64,000 nucleotides of DNA from JBBEAM01 sp040882845 (GCA_040882845.1 JBBEAM010000007.1:930001-994000), one strand, 5' to 3'; shown: positions 11,203 to 20,161, counted from the first letter of the stretch. Numbers and translations: made by a program. The notes: a model not told the origin generated them from the letters alone.

Positions 11203-11940
11203 ATGGATAGTCTGGAGATGCAGTCCGCCGGCGTGCCGCCCCGCCACGTCGCGATCATCATGGACGGGAACGGTCGCTGGGCCTCCGCCCGCGGGCTGCC
11301 GCGCACACAGGGGCATCGCCGCGGCGCCGAAGCGGTGCGCCGGGCCGTCGAGGCCGCCGTCGAGCTGGGCATCGAGTATCTGACTCTCTTCGGCTTTTCC
11401 TCGGAGAACTGGAAGCGTCCGGCCGAGGAGGTCTCCGACCTCATGGGGCTGCTGCGCCGCTATCTGCAGAGCGAGATCGCAGAGCTGCACAAGGAAGGCG
11501 TGCGCCTGCGGGTGATCGGCGACCGCCAGCGCCTGGCCGGCGATATCGTGCGGCTGATCGAGGACGCCGAGCGGCGCACCGCCGGCAATACCCGTATCAA
11601 CGTCACCGTGGCCCTGAGCTACGGCGGCCGGCAGGAAATCGTCCACGCCGCGCGCCGCCTGGCGGAAGATGCTGCGGCCGGACGGCTTTACCCGGAGGCG
11701 ATCGACGAAACGGTCTTCGCCGCGCAGTTGTTCACCTTCGATATACCGGACCCGGATCTGCTCATCCGTACCTCGGGGGAGCAGCGGATCAGTAACTTCA
11801 TGCTTTGGCAGTGCGCCTACGCGGAACTGGTCTTCACCGAAACCCTCTGGCCCGACTTCGGCAAGGACGATCTGCTCGCCGCTCTGCGCGACTTCCAGAA
11901 CCGGGAGCGGCGCTACGGCTCCGCAGTCTCCTCCGGCTGA
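11203..11940 (+). CDS. uppS: Isoprenyl transferase (undecaprenyl diphosphate synthase)
   Basis: Condenses eight isopentenyl diphosphates onto farnesyl diphosphate to make the C55 lipid carrier for peptidoglycan and surface polysaccharides. The 245-residue cis-prenyltransferase shows IIMDGNGRWASARG with the catalytic Asp, GHRRGAEAVR, LFGFSSENWKRP, and the C-terminal signature IRTSGEQRISNFMLWQ. I take the ATG at 11203; a TTG at 11194 in frame is possible and the Shine-Dalgarno (GAGG) spacing to 11203 is short. cdsA follows, so phospholipid and isoprenoid lipid enzymes sit in one operon. Confidence 0.95.
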   Translation: MDSLEMQSAGVPPRHVAIIMDGNGRWASARGLPRTQGHRRGAEAVRRAVEAAVELGIEYLTLFGFSSENWKRPAEEVSDLMGLLRRYLQSEIAELHKEGVRLRVIGDRQRLAGDIVRLIEDAERRTAGNTRINVTVALSYGGRQEIVHAARRLAEDAAAGRLYPEAIDETVFAAQLFTFDIPDPDLLIRTSGEQRISNFMLWQCAYAELVFTETLWPDFGKDDLLAALRDFQNRERRYGSAVSSG

Positions 11941-11968
11941 GATGGCAGAGCGCGGAACGCGTTTCTAG

Positions 11969-12766
11969 ATGGCGGGGGGGCTACGCACGCGCGTCCTCTC
12001 CGCGGCCGTCATGGCGCCGCCGGTTCTGGCGGCACTGGTCGCCGGACCGCCCTATAGCGACATTCTGATCGTCGGATCGGCCATGGTGCTGGCCTGGGAA
12101 TGGGGTGGCATGATCCTCGGCAAGCGCGGTATGCCGGCCTGGCTGCTGGTGCTCTTCACCGGGCTTTTCGTCGCTGGCGGTATCTTTCTGCATCCGCTGC
12201 ATCTTGCCGTCACGGCTGTAGGCGGCGGACTGCTCTGCTACCTGCTGCAGCGGCAGGAAAGCGGGCGCGACGCGCCGGGTCTCTGGCTTGCCGCAGGGCT
12301 GTTCTATATCCTGCCCCCCAGTATCGCCCTGCTTTGGCTGCGCCGGGAGGAACCGGAAGGCCTGCTGTTCGTGCTCTTTGCCGTGCTGACGGTCTGGGCT
12401 ACGGATATCGGCGCCTATTTCGCGGGACGCGCCATCGGCGGCTGGAAGATCCTGCCCTCGATCAGTCCGAGCAAGACCTGGGCCGGGCTCGCGGGCGGCA
12501 TGCTGGCCGCGGCGGCGGTGGGCGCGGGGCTGTCGCAGCTGTTCAGCCATGCGACACTCCCCGGCGCGGCTCTGCTGGCGGCCGGACTTGCAGTGCTGGC
12601 GCAGGCCGGGGATTTCCTCGAGTCCGCGATCAAGCGGCATTTCAGCCGCAAGGACGCCAGCGCCCTGATTCCCGGCCATGGCGGCTTGCTGGACCGGGTC
12701 GATGGACTTTTGCCGGTGGCTTTGGTTCTGATGATTCTGGTCTGGGCCGAAGCCGGCCTTCTTTAG
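11969..12766 (+). CDS. cdsA: Phosphatidate cytidylyltransferase
   Basis: Makes CDP-diacylglycerol from phosphatidate and CTP, the branch point of phospholipid synthesis, at the inner membrane. The 265-residue protein is mostly hydrophobic with about seven or eight membrane helices. The family signature SPSKTWAGLAGG and the C-terminal CTP-transferase motif SALIPGHGGLLDRVDG, with its conserved Asp, are both present. The ATG at 11969 has only a weak ribosome binding site and lies 28 bases after uppS. It is followed after 10 bases by dxr, the common uppS-cdsA-dxr-rseP arrangement. Confidence 0.95.
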   Translation: MAGGLRTRVLSAAVMAPPVLAALVAGPPYSDILIVGSAMVLAWEWGGMILGKRGMPAWLLVLFTGLFVAGGIFLHPLHLAVTAVGGGLLCYLLQRQESGRDAPGLWLAAGLFYILPPSIALLWLRREEPEGLLFVLFAVLTVWATDIGAYFAGRAIGGWKILPSISPSKTWAGLAGGMLAAAAVGAGLSQLFSHATLPGAALLAAGLAVLAQAGDFLESAIKRHFSRKDASALIPGHGGLLDRVDGLLPVALVLMILVWAEAGLL

Positions 12767-12776
12767 CGGCGGAACG

Positions 12777-13937
12777 ATGACCGAAGCACAGACGCAGCGT
12801 AGCATTACCGTTCTCGGCTCCACCGGTTCCGTCGGCTGCAGCACGCTCGATCTGGTTGCCCACGCCCCGGAGCGTTTCCGGGTCGAAGCCCTGACGGCGA
12901 ACAGCTCCGCCACCGCACTGGCCGAGCAGGCGCGCCGCTTCGGCGCCCGGCTCGCCGTGGTGGCGGAAGAAAGCGCCTATCCCGCACTCAAGGATGCGCT
13001 GTCCGGCAGCGGCATCGAGGCGGCGGCCGGCGCGGCCGCGATCCGCGAGGCCGCGGCCCGGCCCAGCGACTTCCTGATGGCCGCCATCGTCGGCGCCGCC
13101 GGGCTTGAACCGACCCTGGCGGCGATCCGGCGCGGAGCTCTGGTCGGCCTGGCCAACAAGGAAACCCTGGTCTCAACCGGCGATGTCATGATGCAGGAAG
13201 CCAAGGCCCATGGCGCCACTTTGCTGCCGGTCGATTCAGAGCACAATGCGATCTTCCAGGTGCTCGACCGCGGCGGTTTGGAGCAGGTCGAGAAGATTAT
13301 ACTGACCGCCTCCGGCGGCCCGTTCCGGGAGTTCTCCCGAGACGACATGGCCCGGGTCACGCCGCAGCAGGCGGTCAAGCACCCCAACTGGTCCATGGGC
13401 GCCAAGATTTCGGTGGATTCCGCGACCATGATGAACAAGGGCCTGGAGGTGATCGAGGCGCACTACCTCTTTGCCATGGCTGAGGAGCAGATCGGCATCC
13501 TGGTGCATCCTCAGTCGGTGGTGCATTCCATCGTGGCTTATCGCGACGGTTCGATGCTGGCCCAGCTCGGGGCGCCGGATATGCGCATTCCCATCGCCTA
13601 CTGCCTGGCTTGGCCGCGGCGGATGCCGGCGCCGGTCGAAACCCTCGATCTGGCGGCGCTGTCCCGGCTGACCTTCGAGCCGCCGGACGAAATCCGCTTT
13701 CCCGCCCTGCGCCTGGCGCGCCAGGCGCTGCGCGAGGGGCAGGGGGCGCCGGTACTGCTCAATGCCGCCAACGAGGTGGCCGTGGCGGCCTTCCTCTCCG
13801 GCGGGATCGGCTTCCTGCGCATCGCCGAAATCGTCGAGGAGGTGCTGTCGGCAGCGCCCCGCCAGGCGGTGGACAACCTTGAGGCGGCGCTGGCCTTAGA
13901 TGCCGCCGGCCGCCGGGAAGCGCGAAAATTAATCTAG
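12777..13937 (+). CDS. dxr: 1-deoxy-D-xylulose-5-phosphate reductoisomerase
   Basis: First committed enzyme of the MEP isoprenoid pathway, converting DXP to MEP with NADPH. The 386-residue protein has the NADPH-binding LGSTGSVGCSTLDLV near residue 13, the metal/substrate-binding VDSEHNAIFQ, ASGGPFRE with the flexible loop, and HPNWSMGAKISVDSATMMNK. Later pathway steps are encoded by the fused ispDF at 51319-52488 in this same window. The start ATG at 12777 has GGCGGAA upstream. Dxr products feed UppS, encoded two genes earlier. Confidence 0.97.
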   Translation: MTEAQTQRSITVLGSTGSVGCSTLDLVAHAPERFRVEALTANSSATALAEQARRFGARLAVVAEESAYPALKDALSGSGIEAAAGAAAIREAAARPSDFLMAAIVGAAGLEPTLAAIRRGALVGLANKETLVSTGDVMMQEAKAHGATLLPVDSEHNAIFQVLDRGGLEQVEKIILTASGGPFREFSRDDMARVTPQQAVKHPNWSMGAKISVDSATMMNKGLEVIEAHYLFAMAEEQIGILVHPQSVVHSIVAYRDGSMLAQLGAPDMRIPIAYCLAWPRRMPAPVETLDLAALSRLTFEPPDEIRFPALRLARQALREGQGAPVLLNAANEVAVAAFLSGGIGFLRIAEIVEEVLSAAPRQAVDNLEAALALDAAGRREARKLI

Positions 13938-13971
13938 GATTTATCGCGTTCACGTTGAAATATCTTGCCTT

Positions 13972-14000
13972 TTGAGGCCCTTGGATCAAAGTGATAGATA
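13972..14000 (+). promoter_or_regulatory. Possible promoter for rseP-bamA
   Basis: TTGAGG (13972-13977), 17 bases, then TAGATA (13995-14000) in the 152-base gap between dxr and rseP. The -10 match is poor (3 of 6), and other pairings are possible in this AT-richer patch, so the call is tentative. Confidence 0.25.
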
Positions 14001-14089
14001 AGGTGCTTCCAGGATCGGGCGGGGCGAAGCTTTGCTCGGCTGCTTCACAAGTGCCAACGTCCCCCGGCGCAACGGAAACAAATTAAACC

Positions 14090-15286
14090 ATGCAGATTCT
14101 CTCCCTGCTTCAGGACTACCTGATTCCCTTTCTGATCGTGCTGACGATCCTGGTTTTCGTCCACGAAATGGGCCACTACCTGATCGCCAGGCGCTGTGGC
14201 GTGCGGATCGAGGCCTTCTCGATCGGCTTTGGACCCGAGCTTTTCGGCTGGACCGACCGCACCGGCACCCGCTGGAAATTCAGCGCCATCCCCTTGGGCG
14301 GCTACGTCAAGATGTTCGGTGACGCCGACGTCACCAGCAGAGCGATGAAGGAAGGGGACTCCCACGCCGAAAACCTGGATGCCGGGGAGCACACCGGCGA
14401 CTGGGCCGACGGAACGGCGCGGCCCCTGACCGAGGAGGAGAAAGCCGTCTCCTTCCACCACAAATCCCTCAGCCAGCGTAGCTGGATCGTTGCCGGCGGG
14501 CCGCTGGCCAACTTCCTGCTCGCCATCGTCATTCTCACAGGAATGTTCGCCATCTACGGCCAGCCGACGACGCCGCCGGTGGTAACCGGTGTTCTGGAGT
14601 CCAGCGCCGCGGAAGCCGCCGGTATCCTCCCCGGCGACCGCATCGTCGAAATCAACGGCCAGAAGATCGAGCGCTTCGAGCAGATCCGCCGGGTCGTACA
14701 GCTCGGCCTCGACGCGCCGCTCGACATCGTGATGCTGCGCGACGGCGGCCGGGTCGAAGTGATGGCGCAACCCGAACTGGTGACGGCAGAGGACAATCTC
14801 GGCAACAAGTATGAGACGGCGCGACTCGGCATCCAGGCGGAGGGCCGGGAGTACATCCGCCACGGCATTGTGGACTCTGTGTGGTTCGCGATCGAGGAAA
14901 CCGCCTCGCTGACACAGGCGACGCTGCAGGCGGTCTGGCAGATCGTCGTCGGCACGCGCAGCGCCGATGAGCTCGGCGGGCCCATTCGCATCGCCCAACT
15001 TTCCGGGCAAGTTGCTGATATCAGTGTGGTTTCAGTGGTTCTCTTCACGGCGATCCTGTCCGTGAACCTGGGGCTGATCAATCTTTTCCCGGTTCCCATG
15101 CTGGACGGCGGACATCTATTGTTCTACAGCATCGAGGCCCTACGCGGACGTCCCTTGGGTGAGAAAGCGCAGGAATACGGTTTTCGCATCGGCTTGGCTC
15201 TGGTATTGAGCCTCTTCGTATTCGTGACTTGGAACGATCTTGTTCGCTTGCGGGTCATCGAATACCTCGTCGGGTTGGTCACGTAA
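14090..15286 (+). CDS. rseP: Site-2 intramembrane metalloprotease RseP (MmpA-like)
   Basis: Inner-membrane zinc protease that cuts transmembrane anchors, for example anti-sigma factors; its Caulobacter homologue MmpA degrades PodJ. The 398-residue protein has the zinc motif HEMGH in the first helix (about residue 25), a PDZ domain at about 155-230 (GVLESSAAEAAGILPGDRI) and the second metal-binding motif PVPMLDGGHLL in the third helix. Family members have four helices and one or two PDZ domains; only one clear PDZ is seen here. It precedes bamA, the usual alphaproteobacterial order. Confidence 0.95.
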   Translation: MQILSLLQDYLIPFLIVLTILVFVHEMGHYLIARRCGVRIEAFSIGFGPELFGWTDRTGTRWKFSAIPLGGYVKMFGDADVTSRAMKEGDSHAENLDAGEHTGDWADGTARPLTEEEKAVSFHHKSLSQRSWIVAGGPLANFLLAIVILTGMFAIYGQPTTPPVVTGVLESSAAEAAGILPGDRIVEINGQKIERFEQIRRVVQLGLDAPLDIVMLRDGGRVEVMAQPELVTAEDNLGNKYETARLGIQAEGREYIRHGIVDSVWFAIEETASLTQATLQAVWQIVVGTRSADELGGPIRIAQLSGQVADISVVSVVLFTAILSVNLGLINLFPVPMLDGGHLLFYSIEALRGRPLGEKAQEYGFRIGLALVLSLFVFVTWNDLVRLRVIEYLVGLVT

Positions 15287-15353
15287 CGCGGCTGGCTTCA
15301 GGGGGCTGGCGGCACTGAGTCGAACGGCGTAAACAGGGGATTTGGGGGTAAGT

Positions 15354-17636
15354 TTGGTCTCGAGACTAGCCATCCTGGCCGTCACGGCGTTCGTTCTTCT
15401 CGCCGGCATGGCCTTTGGCCCGCAGCAGCAGGCCGCTGCGCAGTCGCTGCTTTCGGGTGGCACCATCGAGGAAATCCGCGTCGAGGGCAGCCTGCGCGTC
15501 GACCCCCAGACCATTCGCAGCTACATGACCGTCGATCCCGGCGATCCCTTCGACCCCGTGACGCTCGACAACTCCCTGAAGGAAATCTTCGCGACCGGGC
15601 TATTTGCCGACGTCACTCTGGGGCGCAGGAGCAATACCCTGATCGTCACCGTGGTCGAGAACCCGATCATCAACCGGATTTCCTTCGAGGGAAACGACTC
15701 CCTCGACGACGACGAGCTGCGGGTCGAGGTCGAACTGCAGCCGCGGCAGGTCTTCACCGTGACCCGCGCCCAGAACGACGTGCAGCGGATTCTCGATCTC
15801 TACCGGCGCAGCGGCCGTTTCGGCGCGCAGGTCGAGCCCAAGATCATCGAGCTGGATCAGAACCGCGTCGATCTGGTTTTCGAGATCGTCGAAGGCGACG
15901 TGACCGGCGTGATCGCCATCAACTTCGTCGGCAACCGCGAGTTCTCAGACGGCGATCTGCGCAGCGAAATCAGCACCAAGGAAAGCGCCTGGTATCGCTT
16001 CCTCAGCGCGTCCGACACCTACGATCCCGACCGCATCGCCTTCGACCGGGAATTGTTGCGCCGCTACTATCTGTCGGAAGGGTACGCAGACTTCGAGGTG
16101 GAATCCGCGGTTGCGGAACTGGCGGACGACCAATCCGGATTCATCATCACCTTCACTCTGCGCGAGGGCGAGCAGTACGAGTTTGGCGCGATCAACGTCG
16201 AAACAACGCTGCGCGATCTCAATCCGGAGGATGTGGAGGACTCCCTCACGACCTTCGAGGGAGAGACCTACGACGCCTCCGAAGTCGAGGAGACGGTGCA
16301 GAACCTGACCGAGGCGGTCGGCAACCTCGGCTACGCCTTCGTCGACGTCAACGTGCAGGTCGATCGCGACCGCGAGAACTTGACGATCAGCATTACCTAC
16401 GCGATCCAGGAAGGACCTCGGGTCTTCGTCGAGCGCATCGACATCGTCAACAATACCCGCACCCTGGACCGGGTGATCCGGCGCGAATTCCGCCTGGTCG
16501 AAGGCGACGCCTTCAATAGCCAGAAACTGCGGCGCTCGCGTCAGCGCATCGAGAATCTGGGTTTCTTCCGGTCGGTCCAGGTGACCAACGAACAGGGCAG
16601 CACCGCCGACCGCACGGTGATCACCGTCGATGTCGAGGAACAGTCGACCGGCGACCTGACCTTCGGCGCCGGCTTCTCCAGCGCCTCCGGGCCGCTCGGA
16701 TCGATCCAGCTGCGCGAACGTAATTTGCTCGGCACCGGGCAGGATCTGCGTCTGGCGACGGTGATTGCCGGCACCTCGACCCAGGTCGACCTGAGCTTTA
16801 CCGAGCCCTATTTCCTGGAAATGCCGCTGGCGGCCGGCTTCGACGTCTTCCGCACCACGCGCGAAGACCGGGAGGCCGATTTCGACGAAAAGCGAATCGG
16901 CTTTAGCCTGCGCGCCGGCTACGAGTTGACGGAGCGGCTGCGCCACGTGGTGCGCTACACTCTGGAACACCGCGACATCACAAATGTGGAATCCAACGCT
17001 CCGATCCAGATCGCACTGGAGGAGGGATCGACGCTCCGGTCCAGCGTCTCCAGCAGCCTGACCTACGACGCGCGCAACAGCCGCTTCGACCCCACAGAGG
17101 GCTATCTGCTTGCGCTCGACAACACCTACATCGGCGTCGGCGGCGACGTCTATGCCTTCGAGACCACGGTGACCGGATCCTATTACTTCCCCGTCTGGGA
17201 CGAGTCCTCCTTCGCCGTGAAGGGCACCGCCGGACACATCTTCGGCATTGGCCAGGACACCCGGATCAGCGACCGCTTCTTCGTCGGCGGATCGACCTTC
17301 CGCGGGTTCGAGCGCGGCCTCGGTCCGCGCAGCGGCGGCGATGCCTTGGGCGCCAACAATTTCGCGGTCGGCACCTTCGAGTTCAGCTTCCCCCTGGGTC
17401 TGCCCGAAGAATACGACATTCGCGGCCGTCTCTTCGCCGACTTCGGCAGCGCTTGGGGCGTGGATGGCTCCACGGCCGGAGTGAGCGACGACCCCAGCCT
17501 GCGCGTTGCGGTGGGTCCCGGGATTTCCTGGAACTCACCCTTCGGACCCCTGGTCATCGATCTCGGCTTTGCCGTCATCTCGGAAACCTATGACGAGACA
17601 CAGGTGCTGAATTTCAGCTTCGGCACCCAGTTCTAA
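15354..17636 (+). CDS. bamA: Outer membrane protein assembly factor BamA
   Basis: Central Omp85 component of the BAM machine that folds beta-barrel proteins into the outer membrane. About 760 residues: a signal peptide ending near AAAQS, five POTRA domains over roughly residues 40-440, and a C-terminal 16-strand barrel ending in a terminal Phe (FSFGTQF), the BAM recognition signal. The barrel motif FVGGSTFRGFERGLGPR corresponds to the conserved VRGF/Y loop. No ATG is near the signal peptide; TTG codons at 15342 and 15354 are candidates. I prefer 15354 because GGGGG at 15344-15348 gives proper spacing, but 15342 remains possible. Confidence 0.95.
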   Translation: MVSRLAILAVTAFVLLAGMAFGPQQQAAAQSLLSGGTIEEIRVEGSLRVDPQTIRSYMTVDPGDPFDPVTLDNSLKEIFATGLFADVTLGRRSNTLIVTVVENPIINRISFEGNDSLDDDELRVEVELQPRQVFTVTRAQNDVQRILDLYRRSGRFGAQVEPKIIELDQNRVDLVFEIVEGDVTGVIAINFVGNREFSDGDLRSEISTKESAWYRFLSASDTYDPDRIAFDRELLRRYYLSEGYADFEVESAVAELADDQSGFIITFTLREGEQYEFGAINVETTLRDLNPEDVEDSLTTFEGETYDASEVEETVQNLTEAVGNLGYAFVDVNVQVDRDRENLTISITYAIQEGPRVFVERIDIVNNTRTLDRVIRREFRLVEGDAFNSQKLRRSRQRIENLGFFRSVQVTNEQGSTADRTVITVDVEEQSTGDLTFGAGFSSASGPLGSIQLRERNLLGTGQDLRLATVIAGTSTQVDLSFTEPYFLEMPLAAGFDVFRTTREDREADFDEKRIGFSLRAGYELTERLRHVVRYTLEHRDITNVESNAPIQIALEEGSTLRSSVSSSLTYDARNSRFDPTEGYLLALDNTYIGVGGDVYAFETTVTGSYYFPVWDESSFAVKGTAGHIFGIGQDTRISDRFFVGGSTFRGFERGLGPRSGGDALGANNFAVGTFEFSFPLGLPEEYDIRGRLFADFGSAWGVDGSTAGVSDDPSLRVAVGPGISWNSPFGPLVIDLGFAVISETYDETQVLNFSFGTQF

Positions 17637-17641
17637 AAGCT

Positions 17642-18235
17642 ATGCGATACCTTGCTTCGACGGCGCGCGGTCTTCTCGCAGCCTTTCTGGCTCCGGCGCT
17701 GCTGGCTGCGCTCCTGACTCAGGGTGCCGCCGCGGAGCCGCCGCAGCCCAAAATCGTTATCATCGATATGCAGGAAATCCTGCGTGACTCCACAGCGGTC
17801 GGGAAGTTGCAGGACCGTATCGAAACGCAGCGCCTTGCCTACCAGGAGGAGCTGCGCCTGCGCGAGGATGAACTGCGCGAGAACGAGCAGCAGCTCGTGC
17901 GCCAGCGCTCCGCGCTCGAACCAGAGGATTTCGCGCGACGGCGCCAGGAGCTCGAACAGACAGTCAGCGAAGCCCAGCGGGACATTCAGCAGAACCGGCA
18001 AAGGCTCGACAGGGCCTTCAGCGAGGGCATGCGCCAAGTGCAGCTCCAGGTCATCCGCATCGCCGACCAGATCGCCGATGAACGCGGCGCCAATCTGGTT
18101 CTCGAGAAGTCCACGGTGCTGCTGTCCCACCCGGACTTCGAGATTACCGAGGAGACGCTGCAGCGCCTCAACCAGTCGCTCCCGACGCTCGATCTGGAAG
18201 AGTTGGCACCGGAAGCGGAAGCGCCAGGGGATTGA
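17642..18235 (+). CDS. skp: OmpH/Skp family periplasmic chaperone
   Basis: Holds unfolded outer membrane proteins in the periplasm on their way to BamA. The 197-residue protein has a signal peptide (cut likely after GAAA near residue 31), then KIVIIDMQEILRDS, the conserved first strand of Skp, a long charged coiled coil (about residues 55-135), and a return segment GANLVLEKSTVLLSHPDFEIT. It starts 5 bases after bamA and is surely co-transcribed. In many proteobacteria lpxD follows; here fabZ comes next instead. Confidence 0.9.
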   Translation: MRYLASTARGLLAAFLAPALLAALLTQGAAAEPPQPKIVIIDMQEILRDSTAVGKLQDRIETQRLAYQEELRLREDELRENEQQLVRQRSALEPEDFARRRQELEQTVSEAQRDIQQNRQRLDRAFSEGMRQVQLQVIRIADQIADERGANLVLEKSTVLLSHPDFEITEETLQRLNQSLPTLDLEELAPEAEAPGD

Positions 18236-18311
18236 AATAGCGCTCCCAAAGCGTACAACAGAAGCGAATAAGCAGTGCGCGCCGCGCGCGAGGACGTAAA
18301 AGGGAAGACGC

Positions 18312-18797
18312 ATGAGTGACATGAAGGATCTGCCGCGAGCGGTCGACGGCGTCGCGGATCTGCAGACCATCATGGCGATGATCCCGCATCGCTATCCCTT
18401 TTTGCTGATCGACAAGGTCGTGGATATCGTGCCGCAGGAGAGCGCCGTCGGAATCAAGAACGTCACCATCAACGAGTCCTTCTTTCAGGGGCATTTTCCC
18501 GGTCAGCCGGTGATGCCGGGCGTGTTGATCGTCGAAGCCATGGCGCAGACCGCCGCGGTCTTCGTGGTCGAGGTTCTCGAAGGTGAGGCGGCCGGCCGTC
18601 TGGTGTACTTCCTGGGCATCGATAACTGCCGCTTCCGCAAGCCGGTGGTGCCGGGAGACCGGCTCGAGCTGCACATCAGCAAGGACCGCCAGAAGCGCAA
18701 TGTCTGGCGCTTCAAGGGGGAGGCCAAGGTGGATGGGAAGATCGTCGCCGACGCCATTTTTAGCGCCATGATCATGGACAAACGGGCCGGCGAATAA
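18312..18797 (+). CDS. fabZ: 3-hydroxyacyl-ACP dehydratase FabZ
   Basis: Dehydrates beta-hydroxyacyl-ACP in type II fatty acid synthesis. The 161-residue hot-dog-fold protein shows IPHRYPFLLIDKV, then the active-site helix: His in FFQGHFPGQPVMPGV and Glu in VLIVEAMAQT. In most Gram-negative genomes fabZ lies between lpxD and lpxA because it competes with LpxA for hydroxymyristoyl-ACP; neither lpx gene is adjacent here. The 76-base gap from skp contains a GC-rich alternating stretch but no recognisable gene. Confidence 0.96.
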   Translation: MSDMKDLPRAVDGVADLQTIMAMIPHRYPFLLIDKVVDIVPQESAVGIKNVTINESFFQGHFPGQPVMPGVLIVEAMAQTAAVFVVEVLEGEAAGRLVYFLGIDNCRFRKPVVPGDRLELHISKDRQKRNVWRFKGEAKVDGKIVADAIFSAMIMDKRAGE

Positions 18798-18824
18798 TCG
18801 CCCCCGAAGGAGAGATCGAAGAAC

Positions 18825-19235
18825 ATGAGTGACACCGCCAGCGGCGATTTCCGCTTTTTGCACACCATGATCAGGGTGCGCGACCTGGACAAATCCATCG
18901 ACTTCTACACCCGGCACCTGGGAATGAAGGAGCTGCGCCGTAAGGACTACCCCTCCGGCGAGTTCACCCTGGCCTTCGTCGGCTACGGTGATGAGAACAG
19001 CAACGCGGTGATCGAGCTGACCCACAATTGGGGCCAGAAGGATGCCTATGATCTTGGCAACGCCTTCGGACACTTGGCGATCGGCGTGCCGGACATCTAT
19101 GCCACCTGCGCCGCGCTCGAGAAGGAAGGGGTGAACATTCCCCGCCCGCCGGGTCCGATGAAGCACGGCGGCAGCGAGATCGCCTTCATCGAGGATCCCG
19201 ATGGCTACAAGATCGAACTGGTGCAGCGCGGGTAG
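18825..19235 (+). CDS. gloA: Lactoylglutathione lyase (glyoxalase I)
   Basis: Isomerises the methylglyoxal-glutathione hemithioacetal to S-lactoylglutathione, a detoxification step. The 136-residue protein has two beta-alpha-beta-beta-beta units with the four metal ligands visible: His in LHTMIRVRDL, Glu in AVIELTHNW, His in AFGHLAIGV and Glu in YKIELVQRG. SIDFYTRHLGMKELRRKDYP is characteristic of proteobacterial GloA. It follows fabZ by 27 bases with a good AGGAGAG Shine-Dalgarno and is probably in the same transcript. It converges on the AraC-type gene. Confidence 0.93.
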   Translation: MSDTASGDFRFLHTMIRVRDLDKSIDFYTRHLGMKELRRKDYPSGEFTLAFVGYGDENSNAVIELTHNWGQKDAYDLGNAFGHLAIGVPDIYATCAALEKEGVNIPRPPGPMKHGGSEIAFIEDPDGYKIELVQRG

Positions 19236-19246
19236 AGCCTGCTCTA
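19233..19246. repeat. 14-bp palindrome carrying both convergent stop codons
   Basis: TAGAGC (19233-19238) and GCTCTA (19241-19246) mirror each other around CT. The first TAG ends gloA and its mirror TAG on the minus strand ends the AraC-type gene. Stem is too short and the loop too tight for a clear terminator, and no T-tract follows on either strand. Confidence 0.4.
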
Positions 19247-20056
19247 ACCGGCGTCGAGGCGCTTGCGCAGGTATTCGCCTGGCGTGTGCCCGGTAAACCC
19301 CTTGAAGGCGGCGATGAAGGCGCTCGGCCCCGAATAGCCGACGTCCAGTGCGACCGTGGTGACGCTGTCGCCGGACGCCAGGTGCTGCAAGCCGGTCATC
19401 AGACGCATGCGCGCCCGCCATTCGCGAAAGGAGAGACCGGTTTCCTTGCGGAACAGCCGTGCAAGTGTGCGGCTGCTGGCGCCGCTTTCCTGCGCCCAGC
19501 TTTCCAGATCCCGGCCATCGCCCGGCGCCTCCATGAGGCTTTCGGTGATCCGCTTGAGCCGCGCGTCGCCGGGTAGCGGGACGAAGAGCGGCGCTTCGCG
19601 CAGATGCAGGATTTCGTCCAGGATCACCGCCTGGACATGGGCCTCGCGCGGGGAGGGCGCCGCCGTCACCTCGAACTGCGTGGCCCGGAGAATCAGCTCG
19701 CGTAGCAACGGCGAGACCTCGACGACCCGGCAGGCGCTTGGTGCCTTGGCGCCGAGCGCGGTTTCGCGGCAATAGATACCGCGCATCGAGAGCGAAGCCA
19801 GGGACTCCACCTCGTGCACCACGCCGGCAGGCACCCAGACCGCGTAGCCCGGCGGCACGACCCAGGCCCCGTCGCCGGCCTTGACCGACATCACGCCCTG
19901 TTCCGCATTGACCAGCTGCGCCCGGGGATGGTGATGCGCGGCGACGCGATAGCGGGCCGGATACTCCCGGCCGAAGCAGACGACATCGCGCGGCGAGTCC
20001 ATCTCGCTTTGCAGCGTCGGACTGTGCAGCAGAGGATTGTGGCTGGTTAGCGACAT
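19244..20056 (-). CDS. AraC-family transcriptional regulator with cupin sensor domain
   Basis: DNA-binding regulator of unknown target, about 270 residues from the ATG at 20056. The N-terminal half is a small cupin domain (VAAHHHPRAQLVNAEQG, then VPAGVVHEV) that would bind a ligand or metal; the C-terminal half is an AraC double helix-turn-helix (SRTLARLFRKETGLSFREWR and DVGYSGPSAFIAAFKGFTG). No Shine-Dalgarno precedes this ATG and an AT-rich inverted repeat overlaps it; a TTG at 20101 is the other in-frame choice, so the start is uncertain. The neighbouring gloA is convergent, so it is not an obvious target. Confidence 0.85.
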   Translation of the reverse strand: MSLTSHNPLLHSPTLQSEMDSPRDVVCFGREYPARYRVAAHHHPRAQLVNAEQGVMSVKAGDGAWVVPPGYAVWVPAGVVHEVESLASLSMRGIYCRETALGAKAPSACRVVEVSPLLRELILRATQFEVTAAPSPREAHVQAVILDEILHLREAPLFVPLPGDARLKRITESLMEAPGDGRDLESWAQESGASSRTLARLFRKETGLSFREWRARMRLMTGLQHLASGDSVTTVALDVGYSGPSAFIAAFKGFTGHTPGEYLRKRLDAG

Positions 20057-20068
20057 TATTTGAATAAT
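20055..20068. promoter_or_regulatory. AT-rich inverted repeat at the AraC-type gene start
   Basis: ATTATT-TG-AATAAT is a perfect 6-bp inverted repeat in otherwise GC-rich sequence. It overlaps the proposed start codon of the AraC-type regulator, so it could be an operator for autoregulation or part of a leaderless promoter region. No binding family can be assigned. Confidence 0.35.
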
Positions 20069-20161
20069 AGCCGATGAACGGCCAGGCGCCAAGCCGCTCA
20101 ACCGGATCGGCGGGAGCTTCCTGATCGGAACCGGGGTACTGACTGCCGCGCTGCGCCGCGT

